This document shows, one piece after another, positions 16,199-26,297 of a stretch of DNA of 42,028 nt. The position numbers were made by a program, and so were the translations under genes. Below the pieces are notes generated by a model. The model was not told the DNA's origin, made no database searches, and worked only from the letters and a program-made list of their open reading frames with translations. Origin of the DNA: Clostridiales bacterium (GTDB taxonomy: Bacteria > Bacillota > Clostridia > Oscillospirales > CAG-272); NCBI GenBank assembly GCA_012519315.1, contig JAAYQM010000007.1:1-42028 (forward strand), read 5' to 3'. Position 1 is the stretch's first letter. The number at the start of each line of letters is the position of its first letter.

Positions 16199-16909
16199 AT
16201 GCAAAAGCTTGAAATGTTATATGAGGGAAAAGCGAAAAGGGTCTATAAAATCGACCGTGAGGACGCCTATCTCGTTTACTACAAGGATGACGCCACCGCC
16301 TTCAACGGTGAAAAGAAGGGGGTCATTGAAGGGAAGGGTGCCATTAACAATCGTGTTTCCAACCATCTTATGAGTATGCTTGAGGAGAAGGGCATCCCCA
16401 CACATCTGATTGAGGAAATATCCGATCGTGAAACAATTGTGCGCAAGGTGACCATCGTCCCCATTGAGGTTATTGTCCGTAACATTGCCGCAGGCTCCCT
16501 TTCGAAGAGACTCGGTCTGCCTGAGGGAACCCGTTTAAAGATGCCTGTCCTCGAATATTGCTACAAAGATGATACCCTCGGCGACCCGATGGTCAACGAA
16601 TATCATATCCTTGCTATGGACCTTGCAACCAAGGAGGAGCTTGCCAAAATTGCCGAGTATGCCTTTAGAATCAACGGCATACTTACCGAATATCTCAAAG
16701 ATCTCAATATAGAGCTGATTGACTTCAAGCTTGAGTTTGGACGTACCCCTGGCGGTGAGATTATTCTGGCCGACGAGATTTCACCCGATACCTGCCGCTT
16801 TTGGGACAGCGTGACCGGTGAGAAACTTGATAAGGACCGCTTCCGCAGAGATCTCGGCAGTGTTGAGGAGGCCTATCAAGAGATTATTAAACGCCTGATG
16901 GGTGTATAG
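16199..16909 (+). CDS. purC: Phosphoribosylaminoimidazole-succinocarboxamide synthase PurC
   Basis: 236 residues, normal length. Visible signatures: [12 protein letters not shown] at the N-terminus (phosphate-binding loop), [12 protein letters not shown], the PROSITE-type patch [13 protein letters not shown] and the second patch LIDFKLEFG, then [13 protein letters not shown]. It joins aspartate to CAIR using ATP to make SAICAR, the step after PurE. The start has GAGGAG about 10 bases upstream. It lies 30 bases behind purE and ~90 bases ahead of purN, with an imperfect hairpin in that second gap. Confidence 0.96.
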   Translation: MQKLEMLYEGKAKRVYKIDREDAYLVYYKDDATAFNGEKKGVIEGKGAINNRVSNHLMSMLEEKGIPTHLIEEISDRETIVRKVTIVPIEVIVRNIAAGSLSKRLGLPEGTRLKMPVLEYCYKDDTLGDPMVNEYHILAMDLATKEELAKIAEYAFRINGILTEYLKDLNIELIDFKLEFGRTPGGEIILADEISPDTCRFWDSVTGEKLDKDRFRRDLGSVEEAYQEIIKRLMGV

Positions 16910-16932
16910 CTTAAGATAAAAAAACCCCTTTT

Positions 16933-16974
16933 TTCTGCCCGTTGTCCTGTCCATTGGCAGCAACTTGGGCAGAA
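16933..16974 (+). other. Imperfect hairpin between purC and purN
   Basis: TTCTGCCC (16933-16940) pairs with GGGCAGAA (16967-16974), and the next GTTG pairs with CAAC across a 2-base bulge, with a 16-base loop. No U-tract follows on the forward strand, so it does not look like a simple terminator. It may affect mRNA stability or expression of purN. Confidence 0.45.
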
Positions 16975-16997
16975 TGGCAGGAAAGGATCTTGTACAG

Positions 16998-17648
16998 ATG
17001 AAAAACATAGCGGTGCTTGTCTCGGGGGGCGGTACGAATCTTCAGGCTCTTATTGATGCTACGGTTGCCGGAAAAATCAGAAACGGAAGGATCAGCATAG
17101 TGCTGTCCAGCCGGCGCGATGCCTATGCCCTTGAGCGGGCAAGGGCTGCCTGTATTGATTGTTGCGTCCTTGAACCGAAAGACTATAGCGGGCGGGACAA
17201 CTATTCAAAAGCGCTTGCCCAAAGACTTTTGGAGCACAAAATCGACCTTGTGGTGCTTGCCGGCTTTATGCATATTTTATCATCCGAATTTATAAAGCAT
17301 TTTGAAAACAGGATTATTAATGTCCACCCCTCCCTTATTCCCTCCTTTTGCGGAGACGGGTTTTACGGGCTTCGTGTGCATGAGGCCGTTCTTGAAAAGG
17401 GGGTTAAATTGACGGGGGCAACCGTTCATTTTGTAAATGAAATTACCGACGGTGGACCGATTATTCTGCAAAAGGCAGTGCCCGTTTTTGCAGACGATAC
17501 GGCAAAAACGCTGCAGGAGCGTGTAATGAGAGAGGCCGAGTGGCAGATTCTTCCCGAAGCGGTCAGCCTGTTTTGTGAAGGGAGGCTTTTGGTGGAGGGA
17601 GGAAGGGTTATCATTTCCGATGCACAACCCGGAAGTTTCGGACATTAG
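16998..17648 (+). CDS. purN: Phosphoribosylglycinamide formyltransferase PurN
   Basis: 216 residues from the ATG at 16998, chosen because the protein then begins MKNIAVLVSGGGTNLQALID like the family and AAAGGA lies upstream; an in-frame ATG at 16965 adds 11 unusual residues inside a hairpin arm. Active-site features: VLAGFMHILSS (formyl-folate pocket), NVHPSLIPSF with the catalytic His, and GATVHFVNEITDGGPII with the catalytic Asp. It transfers a formyl group from 10-formyl-THF to GAR. One odd point: the loop after the catalytic motif reads CGDGFYGLRVHEAVLEKGVK, close to the usual 'G..G..VHEAVL.AGVK'. purH follows after 54 bases. Confidence 0.95.
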   Translation: MKNIAVLVSGGGTNLQALIDATVAGKIRNGRISIVLSSRRDAYALERARAACIDCCVLEPKDYSGRDNYSKALAQRLLEHKIDLVVLAGFMHILSSEFIKHFENRIINVHPSLIPSFCGDGFYGLRVHEAVLEKGVKLTGATVHFVNEITDGGPIILQKAVPVFADDTAKTLQERVMREAEWQILPEAVSLFCEGRLLVEGGRVIISDAQPGSFGH

Positions 17649-17702
17649 TCTGAGTTTTAAAACAACATTATAGAGAAAATGTGAGAGCATACGGAGGCAG
17701 AG

Positions 17703-19250
17703 ATGAAAAAAAGAGCGATTATCAGTCTAACCGATAAGACCGGCGCAGTTGAATTTGCGCAGGGGCTTGTGGCATTGGGATATGAGATAATATCCACCGG
17801 TGGCACAGCTAGGGTGTTGACCGACGCCGGCATTAATGTTATCGGTGTATCTGATATAACCGGATTCCCAGAGTGTCTTGACGGACGGGTTAAGACCTTG
17901 CATCCAAATATCCATGCAGGTGTTCTTGCCGTTCGTTCTAATCCGGAGCATATGGATCAGCTTGTGCAGCTCGGCGTTGATCCTATTGACATTGTTGCCA
18001 TTAATCTATATCCTTTTAAAGCGACAATTTTAAAGGATGGGGTAACTCGACGGGAGGCGATTGAAAATATCGATATCGGCGGTCCGACCATGCTTCGTGC
18101 TGCGGCAAAAAATTATCAGGATGTGACCGTTATCGTGGATCCAGCCGATTATACCGCCGTTCTTGATGAGCTTCGCACGTCGGGCGCTGTTTCTTCGGAA
18201 ACAAAATTGAGGCTGGCTTACAAGGTTTTTGAACATACCAGCGCATATGATGCCCTTATTTCGGCATATCTGCGCTCTGAGTGCGGCGCTGATATTTTCC
18301 CGGAAAAACTGACCCTAACCTATGAAAAGGCGCAAAATATGCGCTATGGCGAGAATCCGGGTCAACGGGCAGCCTTTTACAAGGAAGTCGGCAAGGGGCT
18401 TGAGGGCACACTTACTGCCGCCATACAGCTTCACGGCAAAGAGCTGTCCTATAATAATATTAATGATGCAAACGGCGCCCTTGATGCGATTAAGGAGTTT
18501 TCAGAGCCTTGCGTCGTTGCGGTAAAGCACGCGAATCCCTGCGGCATCGGAATTGCCGATACCCTCCACGAGGCATATTTGAAAGCATATAATGCCGATC
18601 CTGTCTCGATTTTCGGGGGGATTGTTGCGGCAAACCGCACCGTTGATGCACAGACGGCGACTCTGATGAGCAAGATCTTCCTTGAGATTGTATTAGCCCC
18701 GGATTATACCGAGGAGGCGCTAGAGATTCTAAAGCAGAAGAAGAATCTTCGGATTATGCGACTGCCCGCTATTTCGATGCCGAACAGAAAGGCCATGCTG
18801 GATATGAAAAAAGTGGCGGGCGGCTTGTTGGTGCAGGAATACAACGAGGGCATTTGCGAGGAGTCGGAGCTTAAATTTGTAACCGAGAACAGACCGACAG
18901 AGGAACAGATGAAGGATCTTCTGTTCGCCATGAAGGCGGTCAAGCATACAAAATCCAATGGGATTGTCCTTGCAAAGGGGGGCGGAACGGTGGGAATCGG
19001 TCCCGGGCAGACAAATCGGATAACCGCATTGGAGCTTGCTATAAAATATGCCGGAGAAAAGGTAAAAGGGTCGGTGATGGCCTCAGATGCCTTCTTCCCC
19101 TTTGATGATTGCGTGAAGGCAGCCGCTGCCGCCGGAATTTCGGCGATTATACAGCCGGGGGGCAGCATACGCGATAAGGATTCGATTGATGCCTGCAACA
19201 AATACGGCATTGCCATGGTCTTTACCGGCAGACGTCATTTTAAGCATTAA
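17703..19250 (+). CDS. purH: Bifunctional AICAR formyltransferase / IMP cyclohydrolase PurH
   Basis: 515 residues, standard length. The N-terminal MGS-like cyclohydrolase domain shows [28 protein letters not shown] and IHAGVLA. The C-terminal transformylase domain shows [22 protein letters not shown], an SIFGG-type turn, and [17 protein letters not shown] ending in TGRRHFKH. It catalyses the last two steps to IMP. The start follows GGAGGCAG with suitable spacing. It is the last purine gene of the forward cluster; purF, purD, purM, purL and purB are not in the window. No strong terminator was found after it before the rpmE promoter. Confidence 0.97.
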   Translation: MKKRAIISLTDKTGAVEFAQGLVALGYEIISTGGTARVLTDAGINVIGVSDITGFPECLDGRVKTLHPNIHAGVLAVRSNPEHMDQLVQLGVDPIDIVAINLYPFKATILKDGVTRREAIENIDIGGPTMLRAAAKNYQDVTVIVDPADYTAVLDELRTSGAVSSETKLRLAYKVFEHTSAYDALISAYLRSECGADIFPEKLTLTYEKAQNMRYGENPGQRAAFYKEVGKGLEGTLTAAIQLHGKELSYNNINDANGALDAIKEFSEPCVVAVKHANPCGIGIADTLHEAYLKAYNADPVSIFGGIVAANRTVDAQTATLMSKIFLEIVLAPDYTEEALEILKQKKNLRIMRLPAISMPNRKAMLDMKKVAGGLLVQEYNEGICEESELKFVTENRPTEEQMKDLLFAMKAVKHTKSNGIVLAKGGGTVGIGPGQTNRITALELAIKYAGEKVKGSVMASDAFFPFDDCVKAAAAAGISAIIQPGGSIRDKDSIDACNKYGIAMVFTGRRHFKH

Positions 19251-19399
19251 AAACAATCGGCAGACTCTGGCGAATTTGGGGCAGGTTTGTATTGAATAGA
19301 AATAAGAGTTTTTTGCGACTTTTCCGGTCTGAGTAATGCCCCTTTTAGACAAATAAGTGCTTAAAAACATAATAAATGTAAAATAATTATTTTCAGCTA

Positions 19400-19428
19400 T
19401 TGCAAAACAGATGTAGTTGTGTTATAAT
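19400..19428 (+). promoter_or_regulatory. Sigma-A promoter of rpmE with extended -10
   Basis: TTGCAA (19400-19405), 17 bases and TATAAT (19423-19428), preceded by TGT. The expected start is about 19435, 33 bases before the rpmE ATG. Confidence 0.78.
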
Positions 19429-19467
19429 AAAATGCATTGTGAATACGAATCGAATGAGGTGCAAATA

Positions 19468-19674
19468 ATGAAAAAGGGAATCCATCCTAAATATAGTGAG
19501 GCTACCATAAGGTGCGCTTGTGGTGAAGTCGTTGAAACCAAATCTACCAAAGGCGGCGACATAAACGTTGATATTTGCTCAAAGTGTCATCCGTTCTTTA
19601 CCGGCAAGCAGAAGTTTGTCGATAGCGGCGGAAGAGTTGACAAGTTTAAGAGACGTCTTGGTATGAGCAAGTAA
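19468..19674 (+). CDS. rpmE: 50S ribosomal protein L31 (zinc-binding form)
   Basis: 68 residues beginning [20 protein letters not shown]. Four cysteines in the pattern C-x-C ... C-x-x-C (RCACGE and ICSKCHPF) mark the zinc-containing RpmE rather than the zinc-free RpmE2/YtjA form. The tail [12 protein letters not shown] is typical. The start at 19468 has GAGGTG upstream; an earlier in-frame ATG at 19417 lies over the promoter and is rejected. The gene is monocistronic, with its own promoter and a strong terminator. Confidence 0.96.
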   Translation: MKKGIHPKYSEATIRCACGEVVETKSTKGGDINVDICSKCHPFFTGKQKFVDSGGRVDKFKRRLGMSK

Positions 19675-19694
19675 TCTTTGTGTTACGCTTTTTT

Positions 19695-19736
19695 GGGTGA
19701 GATGAGCGCTGACTTTGCGTTCACTTGCCCTTTTTT
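19695..19736 (+). terminator. Terminator of rpmE
   Basis: The arms GGGTGAGATGAGCGC (19695-19709) and GCGTTCACTTGCCC (19717-19730) give a 14-bp stem with one bulged A and some G-U pairs, followed by six Ts. Confidence 0.88.
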
Positions 19737-19870
19737 ATTAAACAAGAAATCAGTTTGCTTCCGAGGCGGCGTGGCAGCTTCAGCCTATGTATCTTTTGGC
19801 GTGGTTGATTGATAAATAAACCTTTCGCAGGTTGCCTTAGGGACAGACTAATGTGCGGGGAGTGAAATTT

Positions 19871-21136
19871 ATGGTAAATGATACGAATATGCCGACACGG
19901 GCGGTTCTTGTCGCCGTTCATCAGAAAAACGAATCGGTTGATGAATGCGAAAGAAGCCTCAAGGAGCTTGAGCGGCTGCTCGAAACTGCCGGCGGTATCG
20001 CCTTTGCACAGCTGTTACAGTCAAAGGATTCGATCGACCCACGCACATTTATTGGCAGGGGCAAGATTGAAGAGCTTGCTGAGATTTGCCGTGCTAACGA
20101 TATTCAGCTTGTGGTTTTTGATCATGAACTTTCACCATCCCAAATAAAGAATATCGAGGACGCGCTTGAGGGACCGGATGTTATTGACCGCAGCATGCTT
20201 ATTCTGGACATTTTTGCAAAGCATGCCACAACCGGTGAGGGAAAGCTTCAGGTTGAGCTGGCACAGCTTAAATATACCGCCCCCCGTCTTATTGGAAAGG
20301 GACTTCAGCTTTCACGGCAGGAGGGAAGAATCGGCACCCGGGGGCCCGGGGAATCAAAGCTTGAGAGCGACAGGCGCCATCTGGCACGCAGGATTCGGGT
20401 TCTTGAGAGTGAGCTTGAGGAGCTGGACAAAAACCGTAGCGTCATGCGTGCCGCCCGTGGGCGCAGCGGAATTCCAAAGGCTGCGATTGTCGGCTATACC
20501 AATGCCGGGAAATCGACTCTCTTGAACCGGCTGACCGATGCGGGGATTTTGGCGGAGGATAAATTATTTGCCACCCTGGATCCGACCACGCGTAAGCTAA
20601 AGCTTCCTTGCGGAGAAGAAATTCTCTTGACCGATACCGTCGGTTTTATTCGAAAGCTGCCCCACCATCTGGTCAAGGCCTTTAAATCGACCCTTGATGA
20701 GGTTATTTACAGCGACATTCTTATTGTTTTATCCGACGCATCCGACCCGGAATGCGAGGGACAGCTTGCGGTGACAAAAAAGCAGATTGAAGAGCTTGGT
20801 GCCGCTGACAAGCCGGCGCTGTATGTTTTCAACAAGTGCGATGTGGTAAAGGGGGCGGATTTGCCCATCGGAGGAATTGAAAGAGGGGATACCGTCTGCA
20901 TTTCGGCAAAAACCGGACAGGGCATGGAGGAGTTTATCTCCAAGCTTGAGGCACTAATAACCGAAGGAAAGGGCAGGGCAAAGCTCTTTTTCCCTTTGTC
21001 CGAGCAGTCTCAATTCAGCCGCCTGTATAAGCTTGCCACTGTTGAGTCGGCAGAGTATGGCGAGGATGGTGTGACGGTGATCGCCCATCTTGACCGAAAA
21101 ACGCGTGGGATTTTTGAACGCTTTTGTATCGAATAG
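19871..21136 (+). CDS. hflX: GTPase HflX
   Basis: 421 residues from the ATG at 19871 (GGGGAG 8 bases upstream; a GTG at 19853 would overlap that site). The N-terminal HflX domain contains DPRTFIGRGKIEEL and FDHELSPSQIKNIE, then the HflX signature GRIGTRGPGESKLESDRR. The G domain has G1 GYTNAGKSTL, switch region TLDPTTRKLKLP, G3 DTVGFI and G4 NKCD. HflX binds the 50S subunit, splits stalled ribosomes and acts in heat or antibiotic stress. It is placed between rpmE and the YigZ-family gene with no evident promoter of its own; a weakly defined one in 19737-19870 is likely. Length and domains are complete. Confidence 0.96.
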   Translation: MVNDTNMPTRAVLVAVHQKNESVDECERSLKELERLLETAGGIAFAQLLQSKDSIDPRTFIGRGKIEELAEICRANDIQLVVFDHELSPSQIKNIEDALEGPDVIDRSMLILDIFAKHATTGEGKLQVELAQLKYTAPRLIGKGLQLSRQEGRIGTRGPGESKLESDRRHLARRIRVLESELEELDKNRSVMRAARGRSGIPKAAIVGYTNAGKSTLLNRLTDAGILAEDKLFATLDPTTRKLKLPCGEEILLTDTVGFIRKLPHHLVKAFKSTLDEVIYSDILIVLSDASDPECEGQLAVTKKQIEELGAADKPALYVFNKCDVVKGADLPIGGIERGDTVCISAKTGQGMEEFISKLEALITEGKGRAKLFFPLSEQSQFSRLYKLATVESAEYGEDGVTVIAHLDRKTRGIFERFCIE

Positions 21137-21211
21137 CTTCCCTATGCGTTAACCTGCGCATTTGGTAAGGGTCTAACCATAATTGCAAACGACTACAAGG
21201 GGATAAGAAGG

Positions 21212-21865
21212 ATGAAAAGCATAAATGAGAACGGCAGTCTCCTAAATGAAAAATATATTACCGTCCGCCGGACAGCAAGGGCAACCTTTGAGGAGCGAAG
21301 GTCGATTTTCATCGGTCATGCCGGTCCCTTTACCGATCCTGATGGGGCGATGGATTTTGTAAAAAAGATCAAGGCGGAGTATTCCGATGCGACACATAAT
21401 GTCTATGCCTATTATTTGCGTGGCGGAGCGGTCGCACGTTATTCGGATGACGGCGAGCCTCAGGGGACAGCGGGAATTCCGGTTCTCGATGTTATCAAAA
21501 AATCGGGCTGCGACGATGTCTGCGTTGTGGTTACCCGTTACTTTGGCGGGACATTGCTTGGCGCCGGCGGTCTTGTTCGTGCCTATACCGAGGCGGCAAA
21601 GCGGGCGTTGGAGGCGGCGGAAATCGTAACATATGGATCTCATACGGTGTTTAAGATTATTGCGACCTATGCCGATTATCAAAAAATTCTGCATGAGCTG
21701 AATAAGATAAACGGCATTGTCGACCGCACCGATTTTAACGAATCGGTAGAGCTTGTGGCGGCGGTCAAGCAGGAATTGCAGCAAGCTTTTATCGACGTTA
21801 TCGGTGATATTACAGCCGGTCGCGTCAATGCGGAGATTATTGGCAGCCGTTTTGATTGCATATAA
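21212..21865 (+). CDS. YigZ/IMPACT family protein
   Basis: 217 residues. The N-terminal UPF0029/Impact domain shows SDATHNVYAYYLRGGAV, YSDDGEPQGTAGIPVLD and VVVTRYFGGTLLGAGGLVRA with YTEAAKRAL, all hallmarks of the family. The C-terminal ~70 residues match the DUF1949 ferredoxin-like part. Bacterial members (YigZ, YvyE) have no settled function; eukaryotic IMPACT binds GCN1 and modulates translation control. The start at 21212 follows AAGGGGATAAGAAGG. It comes 75 bases after hflX and is followed by a long hairpin terminator at 21891-21940. Confidence 0.93.
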   Translation: MKSINENGSLLNEKYITVRRTARATFEERRSIFIGHAGPFTDPDGAMDFVKKIKAEYSDATHNVYAYYLRGGAVARYSDDGEPQGTAGIPVLDVIKKSGCDDVCVVVTRYFGGTLLGAGGLVRAYTEAAKRALEAAEIVTYGSHTVFKIIATYADYQKILHELNKINGIVDRTDFNESVELVAAVKQELQQAFIDVIGDITAGRVNAEIIGSRFDCI

Positions 21866-21890
21866 TTTTGTCAGAAAAAAGGTTTTTTCA

Positions 21891-21940
21891 AAAAATTTGC
21901 GTATATTATTAATTGAAGAGCATAATAAACGCAAATTTTT
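21891..21940. terminator. Hairpin terminator after the YigZ-family gene
   Basis: AAAAATTTGCGT (21891-21902) pairs perfectly with ACGCAAATTTTT (21929-21940); after one A-A mismatch another six A-T pairs extend the stem inward. The T run at the end of the right arm supplies a U-tract. Confidence 0.78.
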
Positions 21941-22039
21941 CTATGTCCTTTTCGGTAGCGATTATTTGCGCCGGAGATGGTATGCTGTTCTGTCATACTT
22001 GATTTATATCGCTGAAAACCAACAGGAGGAGATGGTATA

Positions 22040-23050
22040 TTGCCCGAACGGATTTCTGATGTTTTTCTCGAACGGGAAAGATCAACTTTGTCAAAGTATG
22101 CTTTTTTGACATCAAATACGAAAGGAAGAGATTTCCCCCACGCCCCTTGCGCAAACAGAACGGAATTTCAACGTGACCGGGATAGGATAATTCATTCAAA
22201 ATCCTTCAGACGGTTGATGCATAAAACTCAGGTTTTCCTTTTTCCGGTTGATGAGCATTACCGTACTCGCATGACCCATACTCTTGAGGTTTCTCAGATC
22301 GCCCGCATCATTGCACGGGCTCTCCGTCTTAATGAGGATCTTTGCGAGGCGATTGCTCTCGGACATGATCTTGGGCACACCCCCTTTGGTCATGCAGGGG
22401 AGGTTGTGATGCAAAAGTGCTTTTCAGAGGATTTTACACATTATCAGCAAAGCCTTCGGGTCGTTGAGCTGTTGGAGCGGGACGGCGAGGGGCTTAATTT
22501 AACTGTTGAGGTGCGGGACGGCATTGTTAATCATACAGGAGATAATATGGCATCCACCCTTGAGGGCGTTATTGTGAAATTTGCCGATCGCATTGCTTAT
22601 ATCAACCATGATATTGACGATGCTTGCCGGGCGGGTATTCTTAAAATTGAGGACATACCAAAACATCTCAGGGATACGCTGGGCACGGGGCATAGCGAGC
22701 GCATAAACAAAATGGTCTCATCTTTAATTGCCGCGAGCGCCGATTCGCCGCAAATTTCAATGGAGCCTGAGATTTACAAGGCGACAATGGAGCTTAGAGA
22801 ATTCCTGCATCACAGTGTCTATACAAATCCTGTCGCCAAATCGGAGGAGTCGAAGGCGCAGGAGCTTTTGGCGCGTCTGTTTGAATATTTTGTCAAAAAT
22901 CCTGAAAAAATGCCCATGCTTTATTATAACAACATCGAAAGAGATTCGGTTGAACGCTGTGTATGCGACTACATATCCAGCATGACCGACCGCTATGCCA
23001 TAGATCTTTACCGTTCCTTATACATACCGCGGGTATGGGGGAGCAAATAA
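22040..23050 (+). CDS. dgt: dGTP triphosphohydrolase-like HD-domain protein
   Basis: 336 residues, the short clostridial form. The HD-domain metal ligands are visible: R-x-x-H-T-L-E-V in RMTHTLEVSQIARI, the H-D pair in AIALGHDLGHTPFGHAGE and a later Asp in VKFADRIAYINHDIDDA. A conserved N-terminal patch (CANRTEFQRDRDRIIHSKSF, RRLMHKTQVF) is typical of dGTPase-like proteins. They hydrolyse dNTPs to deoxynucleoside plus triphosphate and help control dNTP pools. The start is TTG at 22040, supported by AGGAGGAG 8 bases upstream; the ATG at 22032 is out of frame. It ends 2 bases before dnaG, forming the common dgt-dnaG-sigA cluster, so it is probably co-transcribed with both. Confidence 0.93.
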   Translation: MPERISDVFLERERSTLSKYAFLTSNTKGRDFPHAPCANRTEFQRDRDRIIHSKSFRRLMHKTQVFLFPVDEHYRTRMTHTLEVSQIARIIARALRLNEDLCEAIALGHDLGHTPFGHAGEVVMQKCFSEDFTHYQQSLRVVELLERDGEGLNLTVEVRDGIVNHTGDNMASTLEGVIVKFADRIAYINHDIDDACRAGILKIEDIPKHLRDTLGTGHSERINKMVSSLIAASADSPQISMEPEIYKATMELREFLHHSVYTNPVAKSEESKAQELLARLFEYFVKNPEKMPMLYYNNIERDSVERCVCDYISSMTDRYAIDLYRSLYIPRVWGSK

Positions 23051-23052
23051 TT

Positions 23053-24843
23053 ATGATAGATCCACGTATAATAGAAGATATCAAAAATCGCAACAATATT
23101 GAGGATATAGTCTCCTCTTATGTCACATTAAAAAGAGCGGGCGCCAATCTGCAGGGTCTTTGCCCCTTTCACAGTGAAAAAACCCCCTCCTTTACAATAT
23201 TTACAGCGACACAAAGCTATTATTGCTTCGGTTGCGGAGCCGGGGGGGACGTTATTAATTTTATCAGAAATGTCGAAAATTTAGATTATAGGTCGGCTGT
23301 TGAGTTTTTAGCGCAGCGGGCGGGGATAACCCTCCCGGAGCAAAGTGGCGGCACAAAGAGCCGCATAGCTGAACGCAACCGCTTGCTTGCCATGAACAAG
23401 GCGGCGGCCATCTATTTCAGGGACAAGCTGTTTGATGACAGGGTCGGTGCCCAGGCATTGGGCTATCTTAAAAAGCGCGGTCTTCCCCCTTTGATCATTA
23501 AACGTTTTGGTCTGGGATATTCTCCGCCTGATTTCAGCGGGCTGACGAATCATCTCAGAACCCTCGGTTTTACCGAGGAGGAGATGATAACCGGCTTCCT
23601 TTGCGGACGCAGCAAAAAAACGGGCGGCCTTTACGACTATTTTCGCAATCGCATCATTTTTCCGATTATCGATGTTTCGGGGAATGTTATTGCTTTCGGG
23701 GGACGGGTTATGGACAACTCCATGCCCAAGTATCTCAACACCTCGGACACCCCGGTTTTTCATAAGAGCCGCAACCTTTTTGCCCTTAATTTTGCAAAAA
23801 ACAACTGCGCACAGGAGTTGATTCTGTGCGAGGGCTATATGGATGTTATCGCGCTGCACGCAGCCGGATTTGAAAATGCGGTTGCCACCCTGGGAACGGC
23901 TATCACCCCCGAGCAAGCCCGTATAATGTCGAGATATACCAAAAAGGTGATAATTGCATATGACGGAGACGATGCGGGGAAGAGGGCGGCCGCAAAGGCG
24001 ACAAATCTGCTTAGTGCGGTGGACTTGGATGTGAGAATTCTTCGACTGAATGATGCAAAGGATCCCGATGACTACATAAAAACCTTTGGTGCCGCAAGGT
24101 TCGGCGCCCTTCTTAAGGAAAGCCGTTCAAGTTTTGAGTATAATTTTGAGGAAATACGATCAAAGTATGATATCGAGCTGCCGGATCAAAGGGTAAAGGC
24201 ATGTGCGGAGATTTCGGCTGTTATTGCCCGGGTTTATTCGGAGGCAGAGCGGGACGTTTATATTAGCGAGGTGTCAAAAGCATTAAATATTCCCTTTGAA
24301 AGCATAAAAAATGATGTGAATCGTATTATTTCGGCTAAGATTAGGGAATATAAGAAAGATGAGAAGCGAAAGGTTGTCAGAAGGACGGCAGGATTTGGTG
24401 ATTTTGTCAATCGCGATTATGTAAAAAATGTTAAGGCTGCCCGCGCAGAGGAGGTAATTCTCGGGTTGATGCTCGCGTTTCAGGAGCATCGAGAGGCGGT
24501 TCTCAGCGGAAAAACAGGTCTTGTCGCCGACGATTTCGCGACACAGTTTGGCAGGCGTGTTTTTGAGGCAATCGGGGAATACTCATCTCATGATGAGTTT
24601 AATATCAGTCTACTTGGGGAACGCTTTACTCCTGAGGAATTCGGACGCATTATTAGAATTCAAAATGACCGGTTGGCTCTGATGGAGAACGGTCCTCAGG
24701 TTCTTGCCGAGAGCATTGAGGTACTTAAGACACAAAAGCTGAAAGCGAGGGAAAACGCTGAAGGCGGAGACATTGAAAGCATTGCGACCATATTAAAGCT
24801 AAAGAAGCAAAAAATTGATAGCAGCGTATCCGAAACAAAATGA
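23053..24843 (+). CDS. dnaG: DNA primase DnaG
   Basis: 596 residues from the ATG at 23053, giving MIDPRIIEDIKNRNNIEDIV as in the family; a longer frame from 22963 would overlap dgt. The zinc-binding CHC2 domain has C37, H40, C58 and C61 (CPFHSEKTPSF ... YYCFGCGAGGD). The TOPRIM catalytic core shows LCEGYMDVIALHAAG and AYDGDDAGKRAA. The ~150-residue C-terminal part would be the DnaB-helicase interaction domain. It makes RNA primers for replication. GGGGGAG lies ~10 bases upstream within the end of dgt. sigA follows after 57 bases. Confidence 0.97.
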   Translation: MIDPRIIEDIKNRNNIEDIVSSYVTLKRAGANLQGLCPFHSEKTPSFTIFTATQSYYCFGCGAGGDVINFIRNVENLDYRSAVEFLAQRAGITLPEQSGGTKSRIAERNRLLAMNKAAAIYFRDKLFDDRVGAQALGYLKKRGLPPLIIKRFGLGYSPPDFSGLTNHLRTLGFTEEEMITGFLCGRSKKTGGLYDYFRNRIIFPIIDVSGNVIAFGGRVMDNSMPKYLNTSDTPVFHKSRNLFALNFAKNNCAQELILCEGYMDVIALHAAGFENAVATLGTAITPEQARIMSRYTKKVIIAYDGDDAGKRAAAKATNLLSAVDLDVRILRLNDAKDPDDYIKTFGAARFGALLKESRSSFEYNFEEIRSKYDIELPDQRVKACAEISAVIARVYSEAERDVYISEVSKALNIPFESIKNDVNRIISAKIREYKKDEKRKVVRRTAGFGDFVNRDYVKNVKAARAEEVILGLMLAFQEHREAVLSGKTGLVADDFATQFGRRVFEAIGEYSSHDEFNISLLGERFTPEEFGRIIRIQNDRLALMENGPQVLAESIEVLKTQKLKARENAEGGDIESIATILKLKKQKIDSSVSETK

Positions 24844-24900
24844 ACAATTGTAAAAGCTGCGGGATGTTACTTAATTTACATATCATTGGAAGGGAAGTTT

Positions 24901-26004
24901 ATGAGCAACACAAAAAACGAGAAAATCTTGGATTTAAATGAATTGATTGAGAAGGGAAAGTTAAAAGGTTCCTTGTCAAACTCAGATATTCTTGAGGCAC
25001 TTGAGGATGTCGATTATGATATAGATCAAATAGAAAAGCTGTACGAAACTCTTGAAAACAGTGGAATTGAGATTACAGGCTATCTTGATGCTCCCGAGCT
25101 TAAGGAGATCAACAACGAGGTTGAACAATTCGAGAGCGCCGAGGAAATGGAAAAAATGCTTACTCAAGAGGGGCTTGCGATTGATGACCCTGTCCGTATG
25201 TATCTTAAGGAAATCGGAAAAATTCCTTTGATTGATGCTGACAGAGAGCTTGAACTTGCCCAGCGCATCAGTGAGGGTGACGAGGAAGCAAAAAATATGT
25301 TGGTTGAGGCCAACCTTCGATTGGTTGTCAGCATTGCAAAGCGTTATGTCGGCAAGGGAATGTTCTTCCTTGATTTGATTCAGGAGGGAAATCTCGGTCT
25401 TATCAAGGCGGTTGACAAATTTGACCACCGTAAGGGCTTCAAGTTTTCAACCTATGCAACCTGGTGGATAAGACAGGCCATAACCCGTGCGATTGCCGAT
25501 CAGGCTCGCACCATACGCATACCCGTTCATATGGTAGAGACTATTCATAAGGTTTCCCGTTATTCCCGTCAGCTTTTGCAAGAGCTTGGACATGAAGCAA
25601 CCGCCGATGATATTGCCGAAAGAATGGGGATCAGCGCCGATAAGGTGCGGGAAATCATGAAAATAGCACAGGATCCCGTTTCTCTTGAGACCCCGATCGG
25701 TGAGGAAGAGGACAGCCATCTTGGCGATTTTATCGAAGACCACGACTCTCCCGCCCCGGCAGAAACGGCATCATACGCTCTTTTGCGTGAGCAATTGAGC
25801 GAGGTTTTGCATACCCTTACACCGAGAGAGGAGCATGTCTTGAAGCTTCGTTTCGGTCTTGATGACGGTCGCACCCGCACCCTTGAGGAGGTGGGCAAGG
25901 AGTTTAATATCACCCGTGAGCGCATTCGGCAGATTGAGGCGAAGGCGCTTAGAAAACTGCGCCATCCGAGCCGTTCAAAGCGGCTGAGAGACTATCTTGA
26001 TTGA
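24901..26004 (+). CDS. sigA: Primary sigma factor SigA (RpoD)
   Basis: 367 residues from the ATG at 24901, with AAGGGAAG upstream; an in-frame TTG at 24886 is less likely. The N-terminal ~95 residues form a helical, acidic region 1.1. Region 1.2 is [16 protein letters not shown]. Region 2 includes [37 protein letters not shown] and [19 protein letters not shown] (core binding, -10 recognition). Region 3 follows HMVETIHKV. Region 4 includes [16 protein letters not shown] and a helix-turn-helix [20 protein letters not shown] that reads the -35. This agrees with the many TTGACA/TATAAT promoters in the window. No clear terminator was found downstream; only a weak AT hairpin with TTTTTT near 26041-26070. 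Confidence 0.98.
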   Translation: MSNTKNEKILDLNELIEKGKLKGSLSNSDILEALEDVDYDIDQIEKLYETLENSGIEITGYLDAPELKEINNEVEQFESAEEMEKMLTQEGLAIDDPVRMYLKEIGKIPLIDADRELELAQRISEGDEEAKNMLVEANLRLVVSIAKRYVGKGMFFLDLIQEGNLGLIKAVDKFDHRKGFKFSTYATWWIRQAITRAIADQARTIRIPVHMVETIHKVSRYSRQLLQELGHEATADDIAERMGISADKVREIMKIAQDPVSLETPIGEEEDSHLGDFIEDHDSPAPAETASYALLREQLSEVLHTLTPREEHVLKLRFGLDDGRTRTLEEVGKEFNITRERIRQIEAKALRKLRHPSRSKRLRDYLD

Positions 26005-26208
26005 TGCTGACAGTGGTGGCAGAGCGCTAAAATGATCGTGATAATGTTAAAATATTATTAAGGTTTTTTGTGAGAAAAATACAAACAATTTGTCACATAG
26101 TGCAAAAAACAGCATTGCAATTTGTTGAGAATGTATGTTCGATATTAACGAATGATTAATGAAATTTAGAAATGAATTTTTCCATGTTTTTTGGTCATAA
26201 AAATCGCC

Positions 26209-26237
26209 TTGACATATTGGTATCTTTGGTGTACAAT
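26209..26237 (+). promoter_or_regulatory. Strong sigma-A promoter of the lipoprotein gene
   Basis: A perfect TTGACA (26209-26214), 17 bases and TACAAT (26232-26237). The start is expected near 26244, about 54 bases before the ATG. The rest of the gap 26005-26208 holds no gene I can support. Confidence 0.85.
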
Positions 26238-26297
26238 ATAGAAAGTATTTTTTTCTTGTTTTTAGCATGATAATGGGATTTTTAAGGAGGTCCGCGC

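Noticed and set aside
26041..26072. Weak AT hairpin followed by TTTTTT after sigA
   Set aside because: The stem is only 4-5 A-T pairs; too weak to call as a terminator.
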